Shown: positions 1-11,399 of the stretch, one piece after another | Layout: each line of letters starts with the position of its first letter | Position numbering within the stretch: position 1 is the stretch's first letter | Assembly: GCF_002105155.1 (NCBI RefSeq) | Contig: NW_019028994.1 | Location: 186,001 to 250,000, forward strand | Length of the DNA: 64,000 nt | Direction of reading: 5' to 3' | Origin: Lobosporangium transversale | Taxonomy: Eukaryota; Mortierellomycota; Mortierellomycetes; Mortierellales; Mortierellaceae | The notes under the pieces: model-generated | What the model saw: only the letters and a program-made list of their open reading frames with translations | Told to the model about the DNA's origin: nothing | Databases searched by the model: none | Position numbers and translations under genes: made by a program

Positions 1-1101
1 GAACTGATCTGGGCGGTAATAATAACAATCTTGACCATATTGATCAATGTCATTGGCAACACCCATATACATATCCATATCCATATTCATATCATAGACT
101 GGTCTCTGACCATAATATGCAGCAGAGTCACTGCCATAGTCAAAGGGCTTATAAATCTCAGTCTCATCTACACATGGCTCGACTTCAATAATGAACGGCA
201 ACGATTTGACGGTTGGTTGAAAGATCGTCAAGGGTTTCACCGCCACTGTGGGTCGGATATGAACAGAACTGCCCAAGTCAACACTGGACTGGGGTAAAGA
301 CTGATCTTCTTGTGGCGTGGCTTCGATCGTCGTAGTCAATTGTTGCACTTTTGGTTGATAAGTCGTTTGGGGCAGAACTTGTGTCAGAGGTTGAATAAAA
401 ACATTTGAGCCTAAATCCACATTCTGTTGAGGCAACATGCTTGATTCAGCGGGTGCAGCCTCAATGGCTGATTCTAACGCCTGGACATGGGGTTGATAAA
501 CCGTTGAAGGGTTCACGTCCGTGGAGGGGACTGCAGAGACAAAGGAACCCATATCAACAGTGGATGGAGGCACAGTGGTACTGCAGCTTTCCACATCCAC
601 ATCTCTGTTGATAGGAGGGAATTGACGACGCTTCAAGACATTGCCACGAGGAAGAGGGTCTGACTGAGAGGGGTTGTCAATGGTGCTAGCGCAGCCATAG
701 AGGCTACCATTAAAAACGTCATCGTAGTCATCGTAGTCATCGTAGTCATCGTAGTCATCGTAGTCATCGTAGTCATCGTAGTCATCGTAGTCATCATAAA
801 CATCGGCACCATGGTTGTCAAGCCCACACGTTGACTGCACAATGGGCGCAAAGGCCTGAACAATGGGTTGGTATCGATTAACAGGTGTCACATTGGTGAT
901 AGGGACTGTGTTGACGGTCGACGCGAGCGAGACAGAACCCGAGTCAATATCTTGATTGCAAGTGGGCGCTAAATCAGGATCAGGGGCGTTTAAATCCATA
1001 CTACCCAGAGCAGATGGATCTTGAGGCACTGGCACTGTTTGTGCAGCAAGGACGAAAAGAGACAGAGCGAGAGTGATGCGAATAACACTTGCGAACGTCA
1101 T
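1..1101 (-). CDS. Secreted repeat protein, C-terminus cut by window edge
   Basis: An uninterrupted frame runs from an ATG at 1099-1101 to the left window edge (367 codons, no stop seen). The N-terminus (MTFASVIRITLALSLFVLAA) is a good signal peptide, so the protein should be secreted or wall-bound. Four degenerate repeats begin near residues 53, 180, 227 and 272 with the pattern V-D-x-G-S, then T-x-V-x-P, then Y/F-Q-P-x-V. Between repeats 1 and 2, residues about 104-127 are eight D-D-Y-like triplets encoded by a perfect 9-bp tandem repeat. The visible C-terminal part is rich in Tyr, Met and Asp. No catalytic domain is recognised; a structural wall or extracellular role is inference. No intron is evident. 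Confidence 0.72.
   Translation of the reverse strand, partial: MTFASVIRITLALSLFVLAAQTVPVPQDPSALGSMDLNAPDPDLAPTCNQDIDSGSVSLASTVNTVPITNVTPVNRYQPIVQAFAPIVQSTCGLDNHGADVYDDYDDYDDYDDYDDYDDYDDYDDYDDVFNGSLYGCASTIDNPSQSDPLPRGNVLKRRQFPPINRDVDVESCSTTVPPSTVDMGSFVSAVPSTDVNPSTVYQPHVQALESAIEAAPAESSMLPQQNVDLGSNVFIQPLTQVLPQTTYQPKVQQLTTTIEATPQEDQSLPQSSVDLGSSVHIRPTVAVKPLTIFQPTVKSLPFIIEVEPCVDETEIYKPFDYGSDSAAYYGQRPVYDMNMDMDMYMGVANDIDQYGQDCYYYRPDQF
721..792 (-). repeat. In-frame 9-bp minisatellite, 8 perfect copies
   Basis: The unit atcgtagtc on + is repeated eight times without a mismatch. It lies in frame in the secreted repeat protein and encodes an acidic Asp-Asp-Tyr run. Perfect copies imply recent slippage and likely length polymorphism between strains. 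Confidence 0.95.
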
Positions 1102-1668
1102 GATCAGGGGAAGTTGCACGTGTATCGGTATTGAGTTATCGATTGGAAAGTAGCGATGTCAAGCTTTAGAAAAAAAAAAAAAACTCTCTCTTTCCCATGG
1201 CATTTCTTTTATACAATCTCAGAATCCATGGTTGCAACCCTTTGAGACCGAGATCAATATACCCAAAGTCAATGTCAAGGAGGAGTGAAGTCAATTTCCG
1301 ACATCCAGGTCGATTTTTCATGATAAATTGGTTTGGGAGTCTATAGATCAACAATAAAAAAAAAAAAAAAAAACGCGTGGGATCTTTTGCGATACCAGAT
1401 TTGTATTGGACTGCATTACTTATGAAAAGAAACCAGGTCTTCGCCGATGATAAAAGATGGACTGATATTCACTGAGGGGGTTGGTTGTTTAGTTCTTTGA
1501 ACTGCCATGGGTTGTTGAAACCTGAGGGTTTAAGAAGCATATTTATCAGCATGACAAGGGCCAAAAATATAAGATATTTCACACGATTTAGGGGGGTGCA
1601 AGATCCGCTCCACCCCGATTGTTCTTTTTTTTTTTTTTTATTGAGATTATATTGCTGTTAAAAAGAGT
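1102..1668. other. Gene-free stretch upstream of the secreted protein and 3' of NDK
   Basis: Contains A tracts near 1169-1181 and 1357-1372 and a T tract near 1624-1639. The 5' region of the minus-strand secreted protein and the 3' UTR of the NDK gene must lie here. No other gene is supported. Confidence 0.6.
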
Positions 1669-2727
1669 TTACTCGTAGATCAACTTCTCCATAACACGGG
1701 TGTGAGAGATGACACCGTTGGGGAACCACAAGGCGATCTCCTTCTCAGCGTTCTCAACAGAGTCAGAGCCGTGGCACAAGTTGCGGCCGACATCAATGCA
1801 GAAGTCTATATGAGCGTAAAAATAAAATAAAATAAAAAATTAGCATATAAAAATTCTTTTAAATGCGCCAGATGATTTCTCTGAGACACTGGAAAGAGAC
1901 AAGTATATATAATATATATATACGTACCACCGCGGATAGTTCCGGGCAAAGAGGCCAAGGGGTTGGTCTCACCGAGGAGAACACGGCCAGACTTGACGAC
2001 ACCCTTGCCAGACCAGACCATGGCAACCTATAATGATATTATCAAAGGGACAAAGTGTTGCAAATTAGCAATCAAAGAGAAATAATTAAAAAAAGTTCCT
2101 CTGTATTGGGATCACATAAACAATCTTATCATCCAAAATGCATTGAATGATGCTCTTTTTGTGGTTGAATATACGTACAACAGGGCCGGAGGTCATGTAG
2201 TTCATGAGACCACCGAAGAAAGGCTTGGAGGCAAGATCAGCGTAGTGCTTCTCGAGGAGCTCACGGGTGGGCTATTGTGTGTCGTGAAGAACAGAAAAAA
2301 ATATGCTTTTTTTTTTTAGTATGATTACAAAAAAAAAAAAAAAAAAAAAAAATAATAATGACAAAATCGAAGCGATCTTCATGAAGATAGGACATACAGT
2401 CTTGAGTTCAAGAGCAATGAGCTGGAAGCCCTTGTTCTCGAAACGCTTGATGATCTCACCAACGAGACCGCGCTCGACACCGTCGGGCTTGACCTATTTT
2501 CATCGATATAAAAAAGCAAATAGTACAACAGGGTGAGCGTGTGAACTGGGGGAAAAGCGTCATTATTTTCCTTTTTGCTTGGATATAAAAAAAAAAAATT
2601 TTTTTTCCACGCGCGACAAGAAAATAAGAATGTGTCCAATGTCGAATCTAATCTCGACAAGCCAAGGTTAGAATGGTACAATGAACAAATGAACACATAC
2701 CATAATGTAAGTGCGCTCCAAAGTCAT
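1669..2727 (-). CDS. NDK1: Nucleoside diphosphate kinase
   Basis: Five exons (2727-2701, 2493-2398, 2271-2179, 2027-1928, 1805-1669) join in phase to 150 aa, the family's usual length. The enzyme moves the gamma-phosphate from ATP to other NDPs through a phospho-histidine. The protein starts [20 protein letters not shown], typical of NDPK, and has the active-site motif N-L-C-H-G-S-D with His at residue 117. It ends [14 protein letters not shown]. All introns are GT..AG; the intron before exon 3 carries an A tract of about 21 on + (poly-U in the transcript). Cytosolic housekeeping gene, no defects seen. Confidence 0.97.
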
Positions 2728-3039
2728 TTTGATTAGTTGTTGCTGTGAAAATGAATGAAAAGGGGGTAAAGAACAGAAAAGAAAAACAGAAAACTTTCTG
2801 ACCTCAAAAAAAAAAGTCCTTTAGTTGTGAGATATTTTTTTTTCAGTTTCCTATATCGCAGTTCATGCGACCGTTGGCTGTTCCAACCGTCATCGCCACT
2901 ATTTTTCAAGTCAGCCTTCATTAAGAACCAAATGTTGAGTATTCATCTCTATGGGTTCTCATTAATATCGATCAATTCAGCAGAAGCTTGAACATCGAAC
3001 AAAAGTAAACATTTTAAAAAAGTGGGATTGGCATGTCAT
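2728..3039. other. 5' region of NDK, no gene seen
   Basis: Lies between the NDK start codon and the transposase remnant. Expected to hold the NDK promoter and 5' UTR. Short A/T tracts only. Confidence 0.5.
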
Positions 3040-4110
3040 AAACTACAACATTGAGAGGATCTGTATTCGAACATCAACCACATATTGGTCAAAAGAGAAA
3101 AGCTTCCCGAATGTCCCTGTTGGTCAATGTTCCACGTGATATCGTCTTCAAAGCAACGCCAGATCCCTTTCTGTTGAAGGGGTCCCTTCTCATACCATTG
3201 AGCATATCAGACATAACCTTCTTCTACCCATCGGGTCTTTGACTCTTGAGAGGCGCAATTTATGCGCTCCTTGAAGCTCACGTGGGCGAGTGTACCTTCA
3301 AGAATTCTCGAACGGCTGGCTAAAGGGCTTCAAGCAACGGTATGGTCTCCGCAGGTACAATCTTAAAGAGGAAGCGGCATCAGTAAACATGGAGCTCCGG
3401 CTGCAGCTGGAAATGATTAAACATACACTCAGCCGATTTAGCCTTGACGACATCTACACTTGCGATGAGACCGGGTTATTCTTTCAGTCCACGTCCAACT
3501 GAACAATGGATTACGGCAAAGTCTCTGGCACCAAGCGGAGTACCAGGATTTCAATCCTTTTCTGTACAAATGCAACAGGGACCGATCAATGCAAGTCCTT
3601 CATGTGGAGCGAGTAATTCTTTTTTTTTTTTTTTTTTTTTGCGCCTATAATTGGTCACCAACTCGTCAGCCTCCTCATGATAGGATGGATGGCGAGGATT
3701 TCCTGCTTGGAGCGCACGAAAGATATCTTTGCCTGCGATTTGGTCATGGACCATGCTTCAGTGCTGCCTCACTGCAACACGTTGCGGAGCCAGTTCCTTT
3801 CGGGAAGAGACGAGACGATCACCGCATTATGGAACTTCTCGGAAAATTTAATTCGTTTTACCAGATGCTGAAAGAAGGAAGCTCGAACTCATTGTATTTC
3901 CATTTAGTAGATATATATAGAAAAGCTATGTGAATACTGTACAGTACAGATGAGGACGCTTCAGGAGTTAACAGCCTCCGTTCTAGTTGCAATAGATTGC
4001 CCTTGTATCATTAAGGGTGGATTGAGTGATGTTGATCTTGTGCGAGTACTCCAACACTTAATGAACTCTGCTTCAGCTTTGTTAGGAAGATCCAAGATCT
4101 AAGGATCAAA
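3040..4110 (+). pseudogene. Degenerate pogo/Tigger-like (CENP-B family) transposase
   Basis: Fragments in different frames are collinear with a Tigger/jerky-type transposase. At 3290-3490 there is a CENPB-type helix-turn-helix piece (W-L-K-G-F-K-Q-R-Y-G-L-R) followed by D-I-Y-T-C-D-E-T-G-L-F-F, which matches the first catalytic Asp region of DDE_1 enzymes. Downstream reading changes frame several times, stops occur, and a T run (about 3619-3640) interrupts the catalytic core. A tail fragment can be followed to about 4110. No terminal inverted repeats or target-site duplication could be found, so limits are approximate. The copy is dead. Confidence 0.6.
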
Positions 4111-4488
4111 GAGCCTGATATCTTTTTTTTTTTTTTTTTTTTTTTTAAAGCTTTGTTTAACATGGTCATTTTGACCGCGGAATATTAAATAGGAATCATT
4201 ATTAATACCAATTAAATGTCTGTATCATAAAGAACTTTAGACTTGAATGTATAGCATGGTACATTTACAGGGTTTATTTGTCTAGCAAGCACGGTAAAAG
4301 AATGTCGATAAAGTAAAAAAAAAAAAAAAAAAAAAAAAAGATAAAAAAGAATACAGATCGTTTATATAGGTACAGTTAAGGAGTAATAAGTGGATAGGAA
4401 GAAGGATAGAAAAGGAATTAAAAAGAGAGAAAGAATAAAAAGGTGTAATGGGTATAGTTGAAGATTGTATATAAACCCTTCAAAGCTA
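4111..4488. other. Spacer with long T and A tracts
   Basis: A T run at about 4123-4146 and an A run at about 4316-4339 flank AT-rich DNA. It probably contains the 3' UTR of the UPF0658-type gene. No gene recognised. Confidence 0.5.
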
Positions 4489-6549
4489 TTATTCAATTGA
4501 CCACCGTTTTCCGGATCCGTTGACGGATTCCATGGGATAGATGTTTGTTCCAGAAACCTTGCCAACTAGTAAAAGAATAAGGCGCAATGTGTCATTAGAT
4601 ATATCAACAACCACAAAGGCTTTTTTTAAAAAAGGAAGAAAAAAAAAAAAATTCTTCACACTTACTATGTGCGTTCAGTCCATTGTTAAAGTTCTTCATG
4701 CAAACCCATGCAAGATATATTGTAACCATTCCGAGAATCAAATTGACAATCACTAGTATGGAGATATGGAAAGGGAAACAAAAATGAAAACTATGTTAGT
4801 ATACATGAACATGAACATGAACACGATCCGTTTCCATTAAAGAAAAAAAAGTGGGGCTGAAAATGATAATAAGATGGCTGTTGTTGACATTACAGAAGAA
4901 TGTGAGGAACTTGTTTGCGCCAGTGAACCTATCTGGGCTGTTGAATACTTGATTAAGCTTAATAATGTTGTAGACAAGCGTTGCAAATCCACCAGCATTA
5001 AAGCAATACATCGCGATCTTGCTCTCACGTTTCAGCTAGATGTATAAAAAAAAAAAAAAAAAAAAAAGATTAATTAAACAAGGGTCAAAAAAATGTGAAG
5101 CAATGGATTTTTGGACACAGACGACCGTTGTAATCTGTGGGCTGTAACTTACTCCCCACCACGCCAAGATTGGCAAAATGATAGATGCACCCGTTGACAT
5201 GATTAGGTGAAAAATTAAAATTCGCCTCATTTCCTCATCCGACAAGTTGTAGGTAGAAGACTCGGGGGACTCTGCTTGCAACACAACCACTGACAAGAAT
5301 TGGGCCGAAAAGCCCAGCTGGAAAAAGATATCAAACTTGACGATCATGATGAAGATTTGATAGACCTTGTACATGTCTAAAATAAACAAACAGCCCATTT
5401 GACGCCATCATTGTGTTTTTGGAGTGAATATAACAGATTCCTCGGTTTCGTAGATCAATTGAACAGTTTAAAAAAAAAAAAAAAAAAAAAAAAGCCCTGA
5501 GGAAGACAACATACCTCGCATAGCTAGATCAGCGCCAATCTTTTTATAGATGCTCCATCCAAATTCCTTGTAGAGTTTATATGCAATAATTGCGAATCCT
5601 GAGGCGAATATGACCATGAAGCAAATGACCGCGATTTCATAAGGCAATGAAGCATGGTGAATCGTTGGGTTAGGCGTTGCCTTGAAAATGTCGAGAATTG
5701 TGTTGGAGAGTGAGTCGTTTGGTGTTTCGACGAGAATATCCGTTGCCTGCTTTATCTGAACTCCTGCGTAAGCAACCATGGCACAGTTGAATGCGACGAT
5801 AGCAATGATCTGAATTGTATTTTTGTTGAACATCTAAAGTAAAATAAAATAAATAAAAAAGGGGGGGGGATTAGAAGAAATTCTCCAGCTAGATTGCTCG
5901 CATTTTTTATATTTTTTTTCCCTAGTATCCTGCATTACCGCGTCGCACAAGAGAATGAGCTGAAAGAGTTGAGCAACAATAAACAGCACATGGTATACGG
6001 ACAAAACGCGAGCACTCTGGATTACTTGTGTTGGATTCGGAATATCGTGAATGTTCTTTGATTGGAGCACTACCAAGGCAGCGGGAACAACGAGCTTAAT
6101 GTTGCGAGCCTCTGTCGCGTGCAGCTTAAAAATGACAGACTCGAGAGCCACGATTACCAGGGCCTGGATACCAGACCAAGCCAGTGAGTATCTGGCCCAG
6201 GTTGAGTCACCAGCCTAAGAAGATAAAAATAAACATTTTTTGACACCAGTCAAATCAGTAACGCTTTCTTTTTTTTATTTTATTTTATTTTATTTTTTTC
6301 TTAATTATTATTGTTGTTTTCATCAGTGCTTGGGATATTCCGTCATCGTGGTGTTTGTAGTGATAGTTTTACTATCCACTGGTTTATTTCGCGATTAAAC
6401 TCGAGTACGTTAATGCAGCAGAGGCGGAGTATGTTGTCCTGTGTTTCCTCGCAAAGCTGTGCAACAATGATACTGAAGAAAGGAAAAAAAAAAAAAAAAA
6501 AAAAGGGGAGGGAAAAAGAAAAGGAATGACTTACAAGTCTTGAAATCAT
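4489..6549 (-). CDS. UPF0658 Golgi-type multispanning membrane protein
   Basis: Exons 6214-5939, 5833-5515, 5376-5153, 5035-4894, 4752-4666 and 4565-4489 join in phase with GT..AG introns. The 5' end is less sure: a 15-nt exon with ATG at 6549 (to 6535) plus 6456-6373 gives a 407-aa protein in phase. Several hydrophobic helices are visible (A-L-V-I-V-A-L-E-S-V-I-F; I-I-A-I-V-A-F-N-C-A-M-V-A-Y; I-V-N-L-I-L-G-M-V-T-I-Y-L-A-W). The stretch Y-K-L-Y-K-E-F-G-W-S-I-Y-K-K-I-G-A-D-L followed by M-Y-K-V-Y-Q-I-F-I-M-I-V-K-F-D-I-F-F resembles UPF0658 proteins of fungi (S. pombe C1952.10c type), assigned from memory. Molecular function of that family is unknown. Several introns hold long poly-U tracts in the sense strand. 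Confidence 0.7.
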
Positions 6550-6899
6550 GCTTGGGGCCAGTTCTCTTTTTTTTCTTCTTTCACAATTCAGTTGAAAGGT
6601 GTTCAAAAGGAGAAGATGAATGTAAAAAAAAAAAAAAAAAAAAAAATTGTAAAAATCAAGGTGTTCAATCGGTGAGCAAGCGAGTGAATATGTGAGAGTG
6701 AAAGTTGAGAGAGAGAGAAAGTGAGAGAAAGTGAGAAGAGAATGTAATTGAGAGAGAGAAAGAGAGTTGGAGGGAAAAGGGAGACGGACAAAGGGAGACA
6801 GAAAAGAAAAAGAAGAAAGAAAAAAAGCAGCGAATATGTGTATGTGTGTATGTGTATATGTGCCTTGATGTCCTGAGAGCCAGCCAGAACACAAACAAA

Positions 6900-6934
<35 letters not shown>

Positions 6935-8275
6935 GATTTGGAGTGAAGAAAATGAGCAGTAGTTTAAAGTAATGCAATGAATGATGAAAATGAAATAATG
7001 AAATGGACTGAAATGTAATGTAATCAAGTGCAATCTAATGCAAGCCTAACATATATAAATGTATATACACAGACAGGATGGGATAAAGAGGAATGAAGAA
7101 GAAAAGAGGAGGGGGGAAAAAGAATGAGCGATGCAAAACTACTGTCAACCTTTTGGGAACACAATAAGCGAGTTAGCAAAGCATAAAATAACAGAATCGG
7201 GGTTGCTGATTTCCTATTGATTGGTTGTAAGATAAAGAGGTCAAGTGTGTTTCGAATGCATGCTTTACAAACAGAAGCATACAACATCTATACATTATGT
7301 ATTTATATAACAAATATAACATGTACACATGCACTCATTGCTTCATTGCTTGATTGCTCGATCGCTTGAAAGCATCCACACATGGGCCACATGGATATTA
7401 TGTTTCAAACAGTAAAGTCTTCCTTGGGCAATCAAACCCATGAACCACAGTGATTATGGCAGTTAAAAAAAAATAAAAAAATAAAAATAAAAAGACTTTC
7501 TTGATTGATCGATTAATTTGTGACAAGACTAAAAGGTGTCTGTCCTCTTTCCTTTCCATCTTGTCTGGGTCCTTTGTTATCGCATTGGGTCATCTCATAA
7601 TCCTCATAATCACAAAAAGTGTAGATTGTGTCGTCAACAGAATGAGAAATAAAAAAAAAAGGGTCCAAAATAATTTATTAATCAACTAAAATAAAATAAA
7701 AAAAATCTTTCGAAACGAATGAAAGGAATGCCATAACATGTCTAGACAGGGTCATTGTACTGCAATGCTATATGATATCAGATCATACAGACAGAAAAAA
7801 AAAAAAAAAAAAAAAGGAAAATGTTAGCTGAGCGTTGAAGCATCAGCAAAAAGATGATCCTTTTACTTTTTTTTGGTTTTTTGGCCCTTCGCATTTGTAC
7901 CATTTGTACCACCTTGCTTTTGAAATAAGGTGTGATTCCATCAATTCAAAGGCAACATCGCCTTGGACGACATCAAGCGGTAGTACAATAGCACAAGAAT
8001 ACTCATTTCTGAGAAATATTCCTAACGTCTCACAGCCCCCCACGCCACTCACAATCACACAGACCTGACAGCTGCACCCTGATTGGCTGTATCCAGTGGC
8101 CTGTTTGTTCAACTTCAAGTCTCTCTCTTTCCCAGCGGACTAGGGATCTAGCTTCACGTCCTAGGGTGAACATTCCACTCTTCTTTTTATCTACTTTTGT
8201 TTCTTCTTTTTTCTCTCTCTCTCTTTTTTTTTTTTTTTTTTTTTAATACCTCCTCGTATCATCATCATCATTAAA
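6550..8275. other. Long intergenic region between divergent genes
   Basis: Holds the promoters of the UPF0658-type gene (-) and the sterol dehydrogenase gene (+). It contains A runs at about 6624-6646, 6901-6932 and 7795-7816, purine-rich GA repeats (about 6700-6810) and a pyrimidine-rich stretch ending in a T run just before the dehydrogenase ATG (8211-8244). Long frames here are low-complexity (Phe, Leu, Ser) and not convincing. Confidence 0.55.
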
Positions 8276-9540
8276 ATGGCTTCCGCTACTATAAAGTGTC
8301 TCATTACTGGAGGAAACGGATTCCTTGGACGTTGGATCGTTGAGGAATTCATCAAACGCACTGATTACTCCCTCACCATCCTCGACATCTTCATCCCCAC
8401 TAATGCTCAACCCAATGAGCGCATCTCTTACATTCAAGGCGACATCACTGACAAGGAAGCTGTCCGCACAGCCCTCAAGGGCCATCATATCTGTATTCAT
8501 GTAGCCTCACCCCCTCACCACTTCCCTGCTGAAAAGTTCAAGCGGATCAATATCGAGGGCACTCAGAATGTGATCGATGCCTGTCTGAGTGAAAACGTCG
8601 GCCGCCTCGTCTACACCTCCTCCGCCAGTGTCCTTCAGGATGGTTCCCCCCTTGAAAACGCTGACGAAACCTTCCCTATCCCAAAGACCTTCATTGAGAC
8701 TTATGCAGAGACAAAGGCCATTGCTGAGGGTATGATCCTCAGAGCCAATTGCGATCGATTGCTCACCTGTTCTCTTCGTCCCAGCGGTATCTTTGGACCA
8801 GGCGATACCCAGGGAACTCCAGGATTCTTGGACGTCATGAAGAAGGGTCAGCATGTCCTCCAGATCGGTGACAACTCTGGACTCTTTGACTGGACCTATG
8901 TTGAGAATGTCGCTTATTCACATGTTCTTGCTGCACAAAAACTTGTTCCTGGCTCTGGGGTTGCTGGACAGGTAACTTACATTCTTTTTTTTTTTTTTTT
9001 TTTTTTTTCAGCTGCTCCTAATTATTTTCATCTGATTTTTATATCCATCTCTTTTTTTTTTTTTTATTTTTTTTATAGGCATTCTTCATTACCAATGGAA
9101 CTCCAACACCGTTCTGGAACCATCCACGTGCATTGATGGCTGAAAAGAATATTGTTGCTCCCTACGTGATTGTTATCAACTACCATGTCGCGCTTGTCAT
9201 TGCTTTCTTGTCAGAAATGGCTAGCCTTATCAAGAAGATGCTGGGCAAGGAATCCAAAGAGGGCTTCACACGTGTCCGTGTCCGTTATATCTCCTTCAAT
9301 CGCTATTTCAACATCAACAAGGCTAGGACCCTTCTGGTAATGCGCTGTTTTCTCATTCATTCGTAGTCGTACTTTTTGAACAAGGCAAAGGAGATGTGAA
9401 GAAATCTAATTTTATTTTTTATTTTTTTTATGCTACTATAATAGGGGTATGCGCCTGTAGTTGGATACAAGGAAGGAATCAAGAGGACAATGGCCCATTT
9501 CATCGAGCAGGAGGAATTAGAGGCAAAAAAGACAAAGTAA
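8276..9540 (+). CDS. NAD(P)-dependent 3-beta-hydroxysteroid dehydrogenase/ERG26-like protein
   Basis: Exons 8276-8971, 9079-9336 and 9445-9540 join to 349 aa. The N-terminus has the Rossmann dinucleotide motif T-G-G-N-G-F-L-G (residues 11-18), a catalytic Y-x-x-x-K (Tyr143, Lys147) and G-I-F-G-P-G-D, diagnostic of extended SDRs of the 3-beta-HSD family. A hydrophobic C-terminal segment (Y-V-I-V-I-N-Y-H-V-A-L-V-I-A-F-L) fits the membrane-attached ERG26/NSDHL architecture, and G-Y-x-P-V precedes the end as in that family. The family's C4-demethylation enzymes oxidise and decarboxylate sterol 4-carboxylates at the ER. Another 3-beta-HSD-type substrate cannot be excluded. Introns have T runs before the acceptor. 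Confidence 0.88.
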
Positions 9541-10169
9541 AGTAAAGTAAAATTAGATTAGCATCAACCGCAAAAGCACACCTAGAGACCTAGAGACCTA
9601 GAGACCTAGAGAATGAGCTGTAATTCCACTCTTCAAATAAACTACCGTATGAGCATCTTTTTTTTTTTTTTTTTTTTTTTTTGTTAAAAGAGTATGAGAT
9701 TTGACATCTATGCGAATTATTCACAATGAAGAAGGAAACTCTTTGATGACGGCTTCCTACACCTCCGCAACATTCTTCCTCCGTCAATTACTGAGTGATG
9801 TCATAGAGCCTAACTGGAAAAGTTTTCGGTGAGCAAAGTTTTTTGGAGTTTATCATCTTCAACGTGCACGTAATGATCTTTTAAGCACCAGATGTTGCAT
9901 TATTGGGTGACCAGCCTCTTCATTACAACGGCTCATCTCATCAGCCAGTCAGTTCATGGACTTAATAGAGTGACACGCCGAAAGAAGGAAAAAAAAAAAA
10001 AAAAAAAAAAAAGGTTTATTTACAACGAAAGAAAATCGAGTGCCCTTCAGTTCTTCTTGTACTCTGTCCACCAAGTCAATCAATGGTATCTCTTTTTTAT
10101 TATTATTATTGTTTTCCATTTATTTATTTATCTACCTCAGCTTTCAATGAAAATTGTATCTTTTTTCTT
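9541..10169. other. Convergent 3' spacer
   Basis: Lies between the 3' ends of the dehydrogenase (+) and the thioredoxin-like gene (-). Carries a short tandem repeat at 9581-9612, a T run at about 9659-9682 and an A run at about 9989-10013. No gene recognised. Confidence 0.55.
9581..9612. repeat. 8-bp tandem repeat, 4 copies
   Basis: The unit cctagaga is repeated four times just downstream of the dehydrogenase stop codon, presumably in its 3' UTR. Confidence 0.9.
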
Positions 10170-11367
10170 TTAGTGATCCTCAACCTTCTTGAGCGCTGAC
10201 ATGTCAGTGCCTTCAAGCGAGTTTCCAATAAAAGTAAGTTGCTGGATCTTGGTCGTGTCTTCGTCTCCCAAGTTATCCTCAACAAACAGAATCACCTTAT
10301 TGACACTCTGGAACTTCACGAAGCGAAGAGGAATCAATCCATTGCCCTCGTAATCCTTCTCAGTCAATTCGATCTTTTGTGTTTCCTCCACGCTCTCAAC
10401 ATCATCGAATCCCAATGTCACCCTGTTCACATACAACTTGATCGTCTTGGGGGCGTGAGCTAATATATAGATATATTTCACAATCTGTAAGCGCAAAATC
10501 TAGGAAAAAAAAAAAAAAAACTCCCCTTTACGAAACCTAACAAAGGTAATCTTTTTTTTTTTTTTTTTTTTTTTTTTGTATACTTACAGATATCCTTGGG
10601 AGTAATCTTAATCGAGTGCAACTTGACGGCCTAATTATATACGAGTTACAGGAGATAAGGTAAATAAACCAAGATAAAATGAATGATACAAGATTATTAA
10701 CATGGTATTTTTATGCCCTGATGCTGTTGAGATCGTACAGATTGTCCAAGTCAGCGCCCGCGGCATTTTTTTTTTTTTTTTTTAAGTAGTATATACTTTA
10801 CCTGATTGAAAGGAATTGAAATGATCAACTGCTCGTCCACATCACTTTCAAGGTACTTGTCATCAGCAGTCAATGCATTTCGGACATGATTAGCATTCTG
10901 TTGGTTTAAGCAATCGACCTGATTCAGAGTGATTTGATCTGAAATGTCAGTCTGTCCAGCCACCAATGATGATGATCCAGAGCTAGATCCAGATCCTTCA
11001 GCCCCACCTTCCTCAACTGGTCCCTGGTGCTGCTTGATCAGACTCTCAAGCTGAGCTGCGTTAGCGCCCTTGAATTCTGCAATCTTTTTGTTGGCCTTGA
11101 AGAATTGGAAAGTTGGCCTAAGAACATTCGGGAATGTCAATCATTTTTTTCAAATTATTTTAAATATCATATATATGTATCATATTACAAGATGAGAAAA
11201 GTGATAAATGATGTTGCGAAGATGCATGGTGATGGTATTTGAAATAAAGGCAATAAAAACTTACATGGCAGATACTCCAGCTTCCGCAGCAATTTCGCTT
11301 TGCTGATCCACATCAACCTATTAAAGCAAAAGCAAAAGCAAAAGCAAAAGCAAAAGCAAAAAGAAGG

Positions 11368-11399
<32 letters not shown>

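Noticed and set aside
721-792. CRISPR-like repeat array
   Set aside because: Head-to-tail 9-bp coding repeat without spacers; no CRISPR arrays exist in this eukaryotic window.
6603-7033. Several 120-180 codon frames rich in Phe, Leu and Ser
   Set aside because: Translations of A/T homopolymers and GA repeats; overlapping in all frames without start context or homology.
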